A stretch of 45,961 nt of DNA from Lachnospiraceae bacterium UBA3282 (GTDB taxonomy: Bacteria > Bacillota > Clostridia > Lachnospirales > Lachnospiraceae): contig DETS01000056.1 of the NCBI GenBank assembly GCA_002361735.1, positions 1,677 through 47,637 on the forward strand, written 5' to 3'. Every line of letters starts with the position of its first letter. The first letter of the stretch is position 1. Shown piece by piece: positions 31,671 through 40,815 of this stretch. The notes below the pieces were generated by a model. It had not been told where the DNA came from and ran no database searches. It worked only from the letters and a program-made list of their open reading frames with translations. The translations under genes and the position numbers were made by a program.

Positions 31671-33131
31671 GTGGTTAAAACAGAAGGGCAGGAGGAACAG
31701 ATCGGGCGCTGCCGCGAAGCGGTGGCGGCTTTTGTGCGCGCACACGGCGCGGCTCCGAAAGCCTGCGTGGTCACATTCGGCTGTCAGATGAACGCCAGAG
31801 ACTCGGAAAAGCTGTCTGGCATCCTGCTTGCAAGCGGGCATGAACTGGTGGAGACCGAGGAGGAGGCGGATTTTATCCTCTATAACACCTGTACGGTACG
31901 GGACAACGCCAACCAACGGGTCTACGGGCGGCTGGGTGTCGTAAACAGCCTGAAAAAGAAGAAGCCCTACTTAAAGGTCGCCCTCTGCGGCTGCATGATG
32001 CAGGAACAGAAGGTAATCGAAAAAATCAGGAAAAGCTATCGTTTCGTCGATTTGATCTTTGGGACGCATAATATCTTTGATTTTGCAAGGCTGCTGGCGG
32101 ATATGTACGAGAGCGACGGCATGGTGGCTGAAATCTGGGAGGGGACTGATAAAATCGTCGAGGATCTTCCCGTAAAGCGCAAGTACAGCTACAAGTCGGG
32201 CGTCAACATCATGTTTGGCTGCAATAATTTTTGCAGCTACTGCATCGTGCCCTATGTGCGTGGCAGGGAGAGGAGTAGAGAGCCCAAGGACATCCTGCGG
32301 GAGATCGAGGCGCTGGCGGAGGACGGTGTCTCGGAGATCATGCTGCTTGGGCAGAATGTCAATTCCTACGGGAAAACGCTGGGACATCCCATTTCTTTTG
32401 CGGAACTGTTGCGGGAAGTGGAGCAGATCGAGGGGATCAGGCGCATCCGTTTTATGACTTCCCATCCGAAAGACCTTTCCGACGAGCTGATCGCGGTGAT
32501 GCGGGACTCGAAGAAGGTCTGCCGACATCTGCATTTGCCTTTACAGGCGGGTTCCGACAGGATTCTAAAGGCGATGAACAGACAGTATACGAAGGCGCAG
32601 TATCTGGCTTTGGTGGACAAGCTGAAAACAGAGATTCCGGACATTGCCATTACCACAGACCTGATCGTGGGCTTTCCGGGAGAGACGCTTGCGGACGTGG
32701 AGGAGACGATCGACGTGGTGCGGCGGGTGCAGTACGATAACGCCTTTACCTTTATCTATTCCAAGCGGACAGGAACACCTGCCGCCGCTATGGAAAATCA
32801 GGTGCCCGAGGAGATCGTGCGGGAGGGCTTTGATAAGCTTCTCGCGGTCGTGCAGGAGACGGCAAAGGAGCGGGCGGCGCTTTTACAGGGCAAGGTGATG
32901 GAGGCGTTGGTGGAGGAAGTGAACGAACAGGATCCGGCGTTTGTAACGGGACGGCTTTCCAACAATATGTTGGTGCACTTTAAGGCGGACAGAAGATTAG
33001 TGGGAAAATATGTGATGGTGGTGCTTGACTGCTGTCACGGTTTTTATTATACAGGTAGGATGGTTGACTGGTTGGGTCAATCAAAACATACAAGACTGGG
33101 AAAGATGGTTGATGATCAATGGCTGAATTAA
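31671..33131 (+). CDS. miaB: tRNA-2-methylthio-N6-isopentenyladenosine37 methylthiotransferase MiaB
   Basis: Radical SAM Fe-S enzyme that adds a methylthio group to i6A37, the base made by MiaA encoded downstream. N-terminal cluster Cys: FGCQMN, NTCTVR, CGCM. Radical SAM motif CNNFCSYC. C-terminal TRAM domain at about 430-486 (VTGRLSNNMLVHF). Start: GTG 31671 has AGGAGG 5 bases upstream; the ATG at 31638 in the same frame has only a poor site and gives 11 more residues, so either is possible. The stop overlaps mutS by 13 bases. Confidence 0.96.
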   Translation: MVKTEGQEEQIGRCREAVAAFVRAHGAAPKACVVTFGCQMNARDSEKLSGILLASGHELVETEEEADFILYNTCTVRDNANQRVYGRLGVVNSLKKKKPYLKVALCGCMMQEQKVIEKIRKSYRFVDLIFGTHNIFDFARLLADMYESDGMVAEIWEGTDKIVEDLPVKRKYSYKSGVNIMFGCNNFCSYCIVPYVRGRERSREPKDILREIEALAEDGVSEIMLLGQNVNSYGKTLGHPISFAELLREVEQIEGIRRIRFMTSHPKDLSDELIAVMRDSKKVCRHLHLPLQAGSDRILKAMNRQYTKAQYLALVDKLKTEIPDIAITTDLIVGFPGETLADVEETIDVVRRVQYDNAFTFIYSKRTGTPAAAMENQVPEEIVREGFDKLLAVVQETAKERAALLQGKVMEALVEEVNEQDPAFVTGRLSNNMLVHFKADRRLVGKYVMVVLDCCHGFYYTGRMVDWLGQSKHTRLGKMVDDQWLN

Positions 33132-35767
33132 CACCGATGATGCAACAATATCTGGAGACCAAGAGGTCGTATCAGGACTGTATTTTGTTCTACCGTTTGG
33201 GGGATTTTTACGAGATGTTCTTTGAGGATGCCATCACGGCGTCCAAGGAGCTTGAAATCACGCTGACGGGGAAAAACTGCGGTCAGGAGGAGCGTGCGCC
33301 CATGTGCGGCGTTCCTTATCACGCGGTTGACAGTTATCTGAACAAGCTGGTCTCCAAGGGCTATAAGGTAGCAATCTGTGAGCAGGTGGAGGACCCTAAG
33401 AGCGCGAAAGGGATCATTAAGCGCGAGGTGATCCGCATCGTGACGCCGGGCACGAACCTGAATTTACAGGCGCTTGACGATACGAAAAATAATTATCTGC
33501 TCTGCGTGACGTACTTTCCGGGTAAGATCGGGATGTCGGTGGCTGACGTCACCACGGGCGATTACTATCTGACGGAACTGGAAGATATCCGCAAATTGCA
33601 GGATGAGATCAATAAGTATGGTCCTTCGGAGCTGATCTGCAACGAGCAGTTTTTTGTCAGCGGCTACGACATTGACGATTTGAAAAACCGTCTGAATGTG
33701 AGCGTGTATTCGCTGGCGCCGCATTATTTTGACGAGGACGGCTGCAAAAAGCTTCTGATGAAGCATTTTGGGGTGAACAGCTTACAGGGGCTGGGGATCG
33801 AGGACTTTCCCGTGGGATTGATCGCGGCGGGAGCGCTCTTACAGTACCTCTACGAGATGCAGAAGACGTCTCTTTCTCATTTCACGCATATTTACCCGTA
33901 TCTGACCAGTAAGTACATGCTGCTCGACAGCTCCACCAGACGTAACCTGGAGCTGATCGAGACCCTGCGGGAGAAACAGAAAAAGGGGTCTCTTTTAGGG
34001 GTATTGGACCGCACCAAGACCGCTATGGGCGGCAGACTGTTACGAAAATACATAGAACAGCCTTTGATTGACAAAGAAAAAATAGCAAAGCGGCTGGATG
34101 CGGTGGAGGCGCTTTGTAAAAAAAGCGTAGACCGGGAAGAACTGAGGGAGTACCTGCACACGATTTATGATTTGGAACGGCTGCTTGGCAAGGTGAGTTA
34201 TAAGACGGCTAACCCCAGAGACCTGATTGCCTTTCGCAATTCGCTGGCGATGCTTCCTTCCCTGCGGACGATCCTTGCCGATTTTGACACGCCGCTGCTT
34301 CGGGAAATCTATGAAAACATGGATCCGTTAGAGGATATTCATCATCTGATCGAAGACGCCATTGAGGAGGAACCGCCGATTGCCTTAAAGGAAGGCGGCA
34401 TCATCAAAGAAGGCTTTCATGAGACCATAGATTCCCTGCGAAAGGCGAAAACGGACGGCAAGAAGTGGCTGGCGGCTTTGGAGGAGGAGGACAGAGAACG
34501 CACGGGCATCAAAAACCTGCGTATTAAATATAATAAGGTCTTCGGTTACTATTTTGAAGTGACAAACTCCTATAAGGATCAGGTGCCGGAGGATTATGTA
34601 CGCAAGCAGACGCTTGCGAACGCGGAGCGATATACGACGCCGCGCTTAAAGGAGTTGGAGGATTCCATCCTCAATGCGGAAGATAAGCTGTTTGGCTTGG
34701 AATACGATCTTTTTTGCGAGATTCGGGACGCGATCGCAAACGAGGTGGAGCGGATCCAAAAGACGGCGCGGGCGGTGGCAAGGCTGGACGTCTTCACTTC
34801 CCTTTCTTTTGTGGCGGAACAGAACCACTATGTAAGACCGTCCTTAAATGATAAGGGCGTCATCGATATCAAGGAAGGCCGCCATCCGGTGGTGGAACAG
34901 ATGATCCATAACGATATGTTCATCGCCAACGACACGCATCTGGATGACAAAAAGCACTGTATCGCCGTGATCACAGGTCCCAATATGGCAGGTAAGTCCA
35001 CCTATATGCGGCAGGTGGCGTTAATTGTTCTGTTGACGCAGATCGGCTCCTTTGTGCCGGCGTCAAAGGCGGATATCGGCATTGTGGACAGAATCTTTAC
35101 CAGAGTGGGCGCTTCCGACGATCTGGCGAGTGGTCAGTCCACTTTCATGGTGGAAATGAACGAGGTGGCGAATATCTTAAGGAATGCGACCCCGAACAGC
35201 CTGCTGGTGCTCGACGAGATCGGCAGGGGGACTTCTACTTTCGACGGCTTGAGCATTGCCTGGGCGGTGATTGAACATATCAGTAACCGCAAACTTTTGG
35301 GCGCAAAAACGTTGTTTGCTACCCATTATCACGAATTGACCGAGCTGGAAGGGAAGATGGACAACGTCAACAACTACTGCATCGCCGTCAAAGAAAAAGG
35401 CGACGACATTGTATTCCTGCGGAAAATCGTGAAGGGCGGGGCGGACAAGAGCTACGGCATTCAGGTGGCAAAGCTTGCGGGCGTACCGGATATGGTCATC
35501 GACAGGGCGAAGGAGATCGTGGAGCAGCTGAGCGATAACGATATCACCGAGCGGGTGCAGAATATCGAGGTGGATCATAGCAGGGGCGAACGGAAAAAGC
35601 CCGTGCACTATGACGAGGTGGACTTGGAGCAGATTTCCCTGTTTGATACCGTGACGGATGAGGACGTGGTGCGGGAGCTAAAGGAGATCGACGTGAGCAA
35701 CTTAACGCCCGTGGATGCGCTCAATACGCTGTATCGGCTGCAGAATCGGCTCAAAAACAGATGGTAA
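33119..35767 (+). CDS. mutS: DNA mismatch repair protein MutS
   Basis: Mismatch-recognising ATPase, 882 residues. The N-terminal mismatch-binding loop is visible as LFYRLGDFYEMFFEDA with the Phe-x-Glu wedge. The core has the lever/clamp region (NLRIKYNKVFGYYFEVT), the ATPase has Walker A GPNMAGKSTYMRQ, followed by LDEIGRGTSTFDGLSIAW, and the C-terminus has the small dimerisation tail. The ATG at 33119 lies inside miaB. It is followed after 214 bases, mostly a palindromic element, by mutL. Confidence 0.98.
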   Translation: MAELTPMMQQYLETKRSYQDCILFYRLGDFYEMFFEDAITASKELEITLTGKNCGQEERAPMCGVPYHAVDSYLNKLVSKGYKVAICEQVEDPKSAKGIIKREVIRIVTPGTNLNLQALDDTKNNYLLCVTYFPGKIGMSVADVTTGDYYLTELEDIRKLQDEINKYGPSELICNEQFFVSGYDIDDLKNRLNVSVYSLAPHYFDEDGCKKLLMKHFGVNSLQGLGIEDFPVGLIAAGALLQYLYEMQKTSLSHFTHIYPYLTSKYMLLDSSTRRNLELIETLREKQKKGSLLGVLDRTKTAMGGRLLRKYIEQPLIDKEKIAKRLDAVEALCKKSVDREELREYLHTIYDLERLLGKVSYKTANPRDLIAFRNSLAMLPSLRTILADFDTPLLREIYENMDPLEDIHHLIEDAIEEEPPIALKEGGIIKEGFHETIDSLRKAKTDGKKWLAALEEEDRERTGIKNLRIKYNKVFGYYFEVTNSYKDQVPEDYVRKQTLANAERYTTPRLKELEDSILNAEDKLFGLEYDLFCEIRDAIANEVERIQKTARAVARLDVFTSLSFVAEQNHYVRPSLNDKGVIDIKEGRHPVVEQMIHNDMFIANDTHLDDKKHCIAVITGPNMAGKSTYMRQVALIVLLTQIGSFVPASKADIGIVDRIFTRVGASDDLASGQSTFMVEMNEVANILRNATPNSLLVLDEIGRGTSTFDGLSIAWAVIEHISNRKLLGAKTLFATHYHELTELEGKMDNVNNYCIAVKEKGDDIVFLRKIVKGGADKSYGIQVAKLAGVPDMVIDRAKEIVEQLSDNDITERVQNIEVDHSRGERKKPVHYDEVDLEQISLFDTVTDEDVVRELKEIDVSNLTPVDALNTLYRLQNRLKNRW

Positions 35768-35773
35768 AATGAG

Positions 35774-35939
35774 TGCGAAACCAATATAAGTTATTGGAAT
35801 TGTACAAATCACATAATCAACACAGACGCGCTTTCGCTCTGTTCCAGAAGTTAATTCCGAAGGAATTTACTTCAATCTAAGGGTCTGCTTATGATTATAT
35901 GATTCGTACAATTTTGCTAAAGTTGTGAAGGGTTTCGCA
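35774..35939. repeat. 166-bp palindromic element between mutS and mutL
   Basis: Terminal inverted repeats TGCGAAACC (35774-35782) and GGTTTCGCA (35931-35939). Inside them is a 21-base inverted pair (35799-35819 with 35892-35912, two mismatches, both G-T in minus-strand RNA). The centre holds two more hairpins: ACAGACGCG with CGCTCTGT (35823-35841 region) and GAAGTTAATTCC with GGAATTTACTTC (35847-35873, one mismatch). No coding potential. The whole folds as a branched stem resembling a small palindromic mobile element or structured RNA. Confidence 0.7.
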
Positions 35940-35981
35940 ATTATATGAAATAATTAGATATAGTGTGAGGAAGATGATATT

Positions 35982-38108
35982 TTGGCAAAAATCAATATTT
36001 TAGACAATCAGACCATAGACAAGATCGCCGCCGGCGAGGTGGTGGAGCGCCCCGCCAGCGTGGTGAAGGAGCTGGTGGAGAATGCCATCGACGCGGGGGC
36101 TTCAGCTGTCACGGTAGAGATTAAGGAGGGTGGTACTACGCTGATCCGGGTCACGGACAACGGCGGCGGCATTGAAAAATCGCAGGTGGAGAATGCCTTT
36201 TTACGTCATGCCACCAGTAAGATTTCGTCCGCGGAGGATTTGACCAGTTTGGTCAGTCTGGGTTTCCGCGGGGAGGCGCTCGCCAGCATTGCGGCGGTGG
36301 CGCAGGTGGAGTTGATCACCAAGACGCCGGAGGAATTGACGGGCCTCCGCTATGTGATTGAAGGCGGCGTGGAGAAGGAGCGTGAGGAGATCGGCGCGCC
36401 CACGGGGACTACGCTGATCGTGCGCAATCTCTTTTTTAATACGCCGCCGCGCAAGAAGTTCTTGAAAATGCCGAGGACGGAGGGGTCTTATGTGGCGGAG
36501 CTGATGGAGCATCTTGCCATGTCAAATCCTGAGATATCCTTCAAATTCCGGCTAAACGGGCAGACGAAGTTTTATACCACGGGGAGCGGCGATTTACGGG
36601 AGATCGTCTACCGTATCTACGGAAAAGAAATCTCCGCGGAACTGCTTGACTTTTCCTGTGAGCGGGAAGGAATGCAGATCACGGGGCTTTTGGGAAAGCC
36701 GGCGATCAATCGCGCCAACCGCTCTTTTGAGATTTTTTACATCAACGGCCGCTATATCCGCAGCGCTCTCATCAGTAAGGCGGTGGAGGAGGGCTACCGC
36801 GAGTATCTGATGCAGCACAAATTTCCCTTCTGTATCCTGCATTTTCAGATCGATACGGAGAAGATTGACGTCAATGTCCATCCTTCCAAGCTGGAAGTGC
36901 GGATCGCCGACGGGCCAGCCTTTCACGAGGCGATAAAGGACGCTGTGTACGAGGCGCTCCACGGGCGGGAGATGATTCCGGAGGTCACGCTCAGCGACAG
37001 ACGGGAGAGTGGAAAAGCTGACAGGCAGGAAGGCGGAAAAGGCGGACGGACAAACGGAGAACATGGCGGACAGGAGGGAACTGCCGGAGCGCAGGGCAAG
37101 GAGCGCATCAGTGCGCCGGAACCGTTTGAGGCGCGGCGGATCTTAGAACTACAGCAAAATGAGCTGGGAAACGCAGCGCTGCGGCAGGAGAGCAAACGGG
37201 AACCCTTCGAGGCGTGGCAGAGCTTGGAAACGCAGCAAAAGAAACAGGATACTGCGGCAGTGCCGGCAGAGAACGTGTACAGCGCAGCAATCAGTGCAGT
37301 TCGTGAGAACAGCCGGCAGCGGACAACAGACACAGAAAGTTATGTAAACCGAAAGAACGGCGTGGATGAAAATATGCTGCACGAGGATGTGCCGCCATAC
37401 GGAGAAAATGGAAGGTTGTTGGCATCGGCAGCCGCAGCGTTCCAAGATGAGGCTGCATTGCCTTCCGTATCTGAGTTGAAACCCGAACAGCTGAACCTTT
37501 TTGACAGCCGCATCCTCTCACAGGAGACAAGACCGCAGTTTGAGATCATCGGTCAGATTTTCGATACCTATTGGCTCATCACCTATGAAAACAAGCTTCT
37601 GATCGTAGACCAGCATGCCGCCCACGAGAAGGTAAAGTACGAACGTTTGATGAAAAGGTTTCGCGAAAAGAACGTCCTGTCTCAAACGCTGAACCCGCCC
37701 ACGATTCTGACTCTGAACAACAGGGAGAAGGAGTGCCTGGCGGCGCATAAGGAGGATTTTGAGGCACTGGGCTTTGTGGTGGAGGAGTTTGGCGGAAACG
37801 ACTATGCCATCCGCGGCGTGCCGCTTGATCTTTACGGCTACGGGGAGGGCGAGTTTTTCTGCGAGGTGCTGGACGAGTTGGTGGAGGAGGCTGTGACGGG
37901 CACACCGGAGAGTATCCGCATCCGCATTGCGACCATGGCGTGTAAGGCGGCAGTAAAAGGCAATATGCGCATCAGCCGTGCCGAGATGGAAAGCCTTTTA
38001 GATGAGCTTTTGACACTGGAAAATCCCTACAACTGTCCACACGGCAGACCCACCATCATCTCTATGTCAAAGCAGGAGCTGGAGCGGAAGTTTAAGCGGA
38101 TTGTTTAA
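35982..38108 (+). CDS. mutL: DNA mismatch repair protein MutL (endonuclease type)
   Basis: A 708-residue protein. The N-terminal GHKL ATPase: IDKIAAGEVVERPASVVKEL, DNGGGI, GFRGEAL and GTTLIVRNLF. The linker (about 340-500) is low in complexity and includes an 81-base tandem duplication. The C-terminal domain carries the metal-dependent nicking motif as VDQHAAHEKVKYER (Asp543), plus ACKAAVKG and CPHGRPT, as in MutL of species lacking MutH. TTG start at 35982 follows GTGAGGAAG with a rather long spacing. It follows mutS and precedes miaA. Confidence 0.97.
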   Translation: MAKINILDNQTIDKIAAGEVVERPASVVKELVENAIDAGASAVTVEIKEGGTTLIRVTDNGGGIEKSQVENAFLRHATSKISSAEDLTSLVSLGFRGEALASIAAVAQVELITKTPEELTGLRYVIEGGVEKEREEIGAPTGTTLIVRNLFFNTPPRKKFLKMPRTEGSYVAELMEHLAMSNPEISFKFRLNGQTKFYTTGSGDLREIVYRIYGKEISAELLDFSCEREGMQITGLLGKPAINRANRSFEIFYINGRYIRSALISKAVEEGYREYLMQHKFPFCILHFQIDTEKIDVNVHPSKLEVRIADGPAFHEAIKDAVYEALHGREMIPEVTLSDRRESGKADRQEGGKGGRTNGEHGGQEGTAGAQGKERISAPEPFEARRILELQQNELGNAALRQESKREPFEAWQSLETQQKKQDTAAVPAENVYSAAISAVRENSRQRTTDTESYVNRKNGVDENMLHEDVPPYGENGRLLASAAAAFQDEAALPSVSELKPEQLNLFDSRILSQETRPQFEIIGQIFDTYWLITYENKLLIVDQHAAHEKVKYERLMKRFREKNVLSQTLNPPTILTLNNREKECLAAHKEDFEALGFVVEEFGGNDYAIRGVPLDLYGYGEGEFFCEVLDELVEEAVTGTPESIRIRIATMACKAAVKGNMRISRAEMESLLDELLTLENPYNCPHGRPTIISMSKQELERKFKRIV

Positions 38109-38112
38109 ATAG

Positions 38113-38150
38113 TGCGAAACGCATTTAGGTTGTGTATGAGGCGTTTCGCA
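38113..38150. repeat. Perfect 10-bp inverted repeat between mutL and miaA
   Basis: TGCGAAACGC (38113-38122) and GCGTTTCGCA (38141-38150), 18-base loop, 4 bases after the mutL stop. The outer eight bases equal the ends of the 166-bp element upstream of mutL. No T-run. Confidence 0.7.
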
Positions 38151-38184
38151 AGTAATAAAATAGTCTGGAAGGAAAAAATAACAG

Positions 38185-39153
38185 ATGGCATCAAACAAGC
38201 AGGAGGCAGCACGCCCTCTCGTAATCCTGACAGGACCGACTGCCGTGGGTAAGACCGCCCTGTCCATCGCGCTGGCAAAGGCGATAGACGGGGAGATCGT
38301 TTCCGCCGACTCCATGCAGGTCTACCGTCATATGGACATCGGTTCCGCCAAGATCACGGAGGCGGAAATGGCGGGTGTGCCGCATCATCTGATTGACGTA
38401 TTGGAGCCGACGGAGGCTTTTAATGTGGTGATTTTCCAAAAGCTTGCAAAGGAGGCAATGGCGGGGATCTATGAGCGCAGGCGCATTCCCATTCTGGTGG
38501 GAGGCACCGGCTTTTATATTCAGGCGGTGCTCTACGATATTGACTTTACCGAAAATGATGAGGATACTTCCCTGCGGGAGGAGCTGGAGGCGTTTGCCGC
38601 AAGGGAGGGCGCGGAAGCCCTTTACGCCAGATTGAAAGCGGTAGATCCCGCCTCCTGCGAGAGTATTCACGCCCATAACGTCAAGCGGGTCATCCGTGCG
38701 TTGGAGTTTTACGAGAAGACGGGACAGCCGATTTCCGCGCACAACGAGGCGCAGAGGCAGAATGCTTCGCCTTACCGCTTCGCTTACTTTGTCTTAAATG
38801 ACCGCCGGGAGGAAATTTATCAAAGGATAGACCTTCGCGTAGAGCAGATGCTGGCGGCAGGGCTGGTGGATGAGGTGCGGCGGTTAAAAGAAATGGGCTG
38901 CACGAAAGACATGGTCTCCATGCAGGGGCTTGGTTATAAAGAGATTCTGCGATATCTGGAGGGGGAGCTTACGCCGGAGGAGGCGGTCTACCTGATCAAG
39001 CGCGATACCAGGCACTTTGCCAAACGACAGCTGACCTGGTTTCGACGGGAAAAGGATGTGATCTGGCTGAATAAGCAGGAAATTGACCAAAACGGTCAAG
39101 ACACTTTGAGCGTCATGCAGGAAATCCTGCACGAAAAAGCGATTATCTTGTAA
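38185..39153 (+). CDS. miaA: tRNA dimethylallyltransferase MiaA
   Basis: A 322-residue enzyme that transfers an isopentenyl group to A37 of tRNAs reading UNN codons, providing the substrate for MiaB. P-loop GPTAVGKTALS; catalytic region DSMQVYRHMDIGSAKITEAE; GGTGFYIQAVLYDIDF; and RDTRHFAKRQLTWFRRE. The ATG at 38185 follows GGAAGGAAAAAATAACAG. Complete, and close to the family length. In many Firmicutes hfq follows; it is not here. Confidence 0.97.
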   Translation: MASNKQEAARPLVILTGPTAVGKTALSIALAKAIDGEIVSADSMQVYRHMDIGSAKITEAEMAGVPHHLIDVLEPTEAFNVVIFQKLAKEAMAGIYERRRIPILVGGTGFYIQAVLYDIDFTENDEDTSLREELEAFAAREGAEALYARLKAVDPASCESIHAHNVKRVIRALEFYEKTGQPISAHNEAQRQNASPYRFAYFVLNDRREEIYQRIDLRVEQMLAAGLVDEVRRLKEMGCTKDMVSMQGLGYKEILRYLEGELTPEEAVYLIKRDTRHFAKRQLTWFRREKDVIWLNKQEIDQNGQDTLSVMQEILHEKAIIL

Positions 39154-39490
39154 ATTTTAGAAGAACAGGATAAATACGGCATTTTTTGCTTACACCTAAA
39201 ATGCGGTTAACGCAATTACGATTTCATAGACCGTGTTATTTGAAATAGACGTTGTTATTAAACGCAAAATGATATAATATATTGTTTTTATATTATAAAA
39301 AAATGAATTTCGGATGAGACAAAAAGCAAGAAGATGCAGGGCGGGAAATGCCTGAAAACACTGGAAATGCAAGGCTTTATGTAAGGCGGCGGAGAGGGAA
39401 AAACAAAATGGCGCGGAAACGATACAGGGATGAAAATTTGGAATTCCCGGCAGAACGCTCCGACATGACGATAGAAAGGAAATACGGCAT
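39154..39490. other. 337-base gap between miaA and the methionine gamma-lyase-like gene
   Basis: The gap is AT-rich in its first half. It contains GCATTTT...AAAATGC (39180-39205 region; a weak hairpin without T-run), a promoter (39252-39278), and from 39348 a short Arg-rich open frame. No hfq-like frame (68-80 aa with the LNKVR/F-L-NGF pattern) is seen on either strand. Confidence 0.6.
39252..39278 (+). promoter_or_regulatory. Promoter before the methionine gamma-lyase-like gene
   Basis: TTGTTA (39252-39257) with TATAAT at 39273-39278 (15-base spacing) or TAATAT two bases further (17-base spacing). It would give a leader of about 205 bases. Confidence 0.45.
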
Positions 39491-39494
39491 ATGA
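39408..39494 (+). CDS. Possible small basic peptide, 28 aa, coupled to next gene
   Basis: ATG 39408 with GGAGAGGG 9 bases upstream; the product begins MARKRYRDENLEFPAERSDM. The same frame could start at 39348 for 48 residues. Its TGA overlaps the ATG of the next gene (ATGA at 39491-39494), the classic arrangement for translational coupling. It may be a leader peptide rather than a functional protein. Confidence 0.35.
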   Translation: MARKRYRDENLEFPAERSDMTIERKYGI

Positions 39495-40777
39495 AAACAG
39501 ATATCAAGAAAATGTACAGTCTATTTGGTATTTCGGAGGCAGTTTACGATTTGGGGGAGGAGATTCTGAAATCGCTTGCACCGCGTTTTGTGCAAATTGA
39601 TGAGAATGCGGAGTACAACCAACTGAAAGTGATCCGCGCTATGCAGACGGCGGGTGTGAGCGAGGCCTGTCTGCTGGGGACTACGGGCTACGGCTACAAC
39701 GACCTGGGACGGGATACGCTGGAAAAGGTTTATGCGGCTGTTTTTCGGACAGAGGACGCCCTGGTGCGTCCGCAGATTACCTGCGGCACGCACGCGCTTG
39801 CGCTGGCACTTTCAAGCAATCTGCGCCCGGGAGATGAACTGTTATCCCCGGTGGGAAAGCCCTATGATACGCTGGAGGAGGTCATCGGTATCCGCCCCTC
39901 CAGAGGTTCCCTTGCGGAGTACGGCGTCACCTACAGGCAGGTAGACCTTTTGCCGGACGGCGGCTTTGACTTTGAGGGCATCCGCGCGGCGATTGGCGAA
40001 AAAACAAAGCTCGTCACCATCCAGCGTTCCAAGGGTTATCAGACCAGACCGACCTTGTCCGTGACGAGGATCGGCGAGCTGATTTCCTTTGTGAAGCAGG
40101 TCAAGCCCGATGTTTTGGTGATGGTGGACAACTGTTACGGTGAGTTTGTGGAGACCGTCGAACCCGCCGAGGTAGGAGCGGACATGGTGGTCGGTTCTCT
40201 GATCAAGAACCCCGGCGGCGGTCTGGCACCTATCGGCGGCTATATTGCCGGGAAAAGCGAGTGTGTGGAGAATGCGGCTTGTCGTCTGACTTCTCCGGGG
40301 CTTGCCAAGGAGGTCGGCGCGTCGTTAGGGGTTCTTTCCGCATTTTATCAAGGGCTTTTCCTTGCGCCTACGGTGACGGCTTCTGCCTTAAAAGGGGCGA
40401 TTTTTGCGGCGAATCTCTATGAAAGGCTTGGCTTTGCCGTGATACCAAACGGGACGGAGAGCCGCCATGATATCATTCAGGCAGTGACGCTCGGTTCTCC
40501 TGAGGGCGTCTGCGCCTTTTGCGAGGGCATTCAGGCGGCGGCGCCGGTGGACAGCTTTGTGAAGCCGGAACCTTGGGATATGCCGGGTTACGACTCTAAA
40601 GTCATTATGGCGGCGGGCGCCTTTGTTTCAGGTTCTTCTATCGAGCTTTCGGCGGACGGACCCATTGCACCGCCCTATGCAGTCTATTTTCAGGGTGGGC
40701 TTACCTTCCCTCACGCGAAGATTGGTATCTTAAAGAGCGTGCAGAACCTTCTCGATCGGGGGATATGCAGGATGTAA
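39491..40777 (+). CDS. Methionine gamma-lyase family PLP protein (aluminium-resistance / YnbB type)
   Basis: A 428-residue fold-type I PLP enzyme. Visible: GTTGYGYNDLGRDTLEKVYA, TCGTHALALALSSNLRPGD, VMVDNCYGEFVE (Asp that contacts the PLP ring), and SLIKNPGGGLAPIGGY, with the Lys of LIKNPGG as the likely PLP Schiff base. The family includes Bacillus YnbB, which lies in the miaA-hfq-ynbB neighbourhood. Its substrate is unproven; 'aluminium resistance' is a historical name. Start ATG 39491 with GAAAGGAAATACGGCAT upstream, overlapping a small frame. Confidence 0.93.
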   Translation: MKTDIKKMYSLFGISEAVYDLGEEILKSLAPRFVQIDENAEYNQLKVIRAMQTAGVSEACLLGTTGYGYNDLGRDTLEKVYAAVFRTEDALVRPQITCGTHALALALSSNLRPGDELLSPVGKPYDTLEEVIGIRPSRGSLAEYGVTYRQVDLLPDGGFDFEGIRAAIGEKTKLVTIQRSKGYQTRPTLSVTRIGELISFVKQVKPDVLVMVDNCYGEFVETVEPAEVGADMVVGSLIKNPGGGLAPIGGYIAGKSECVENAACRLTSPGLAKEVGASLGVLSAFYQGLFLAPTVTASALKGAIFAANLYERLGFAVIPNGTESRHDIIQAVTLGSPEGVCAFCEGIQAAAPVDSFVKPEPWDMPGYDSKVIMAAGAFVSGSSIELSADGPIAPPYAVYFQGGLTFPHAKIGILKSVQNLLDRGICRM

Positions 40778-40815
40778 ATTTTTTCCTCTTTTTTATGTAC
40801 ATCAATATCCGATTG

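Noticed and set aside
39154..39490. hfq between miaA and the methionine gamma-lyase-like gene
   Set aside because: No frame with Sm-fold motifs was found on either strand.
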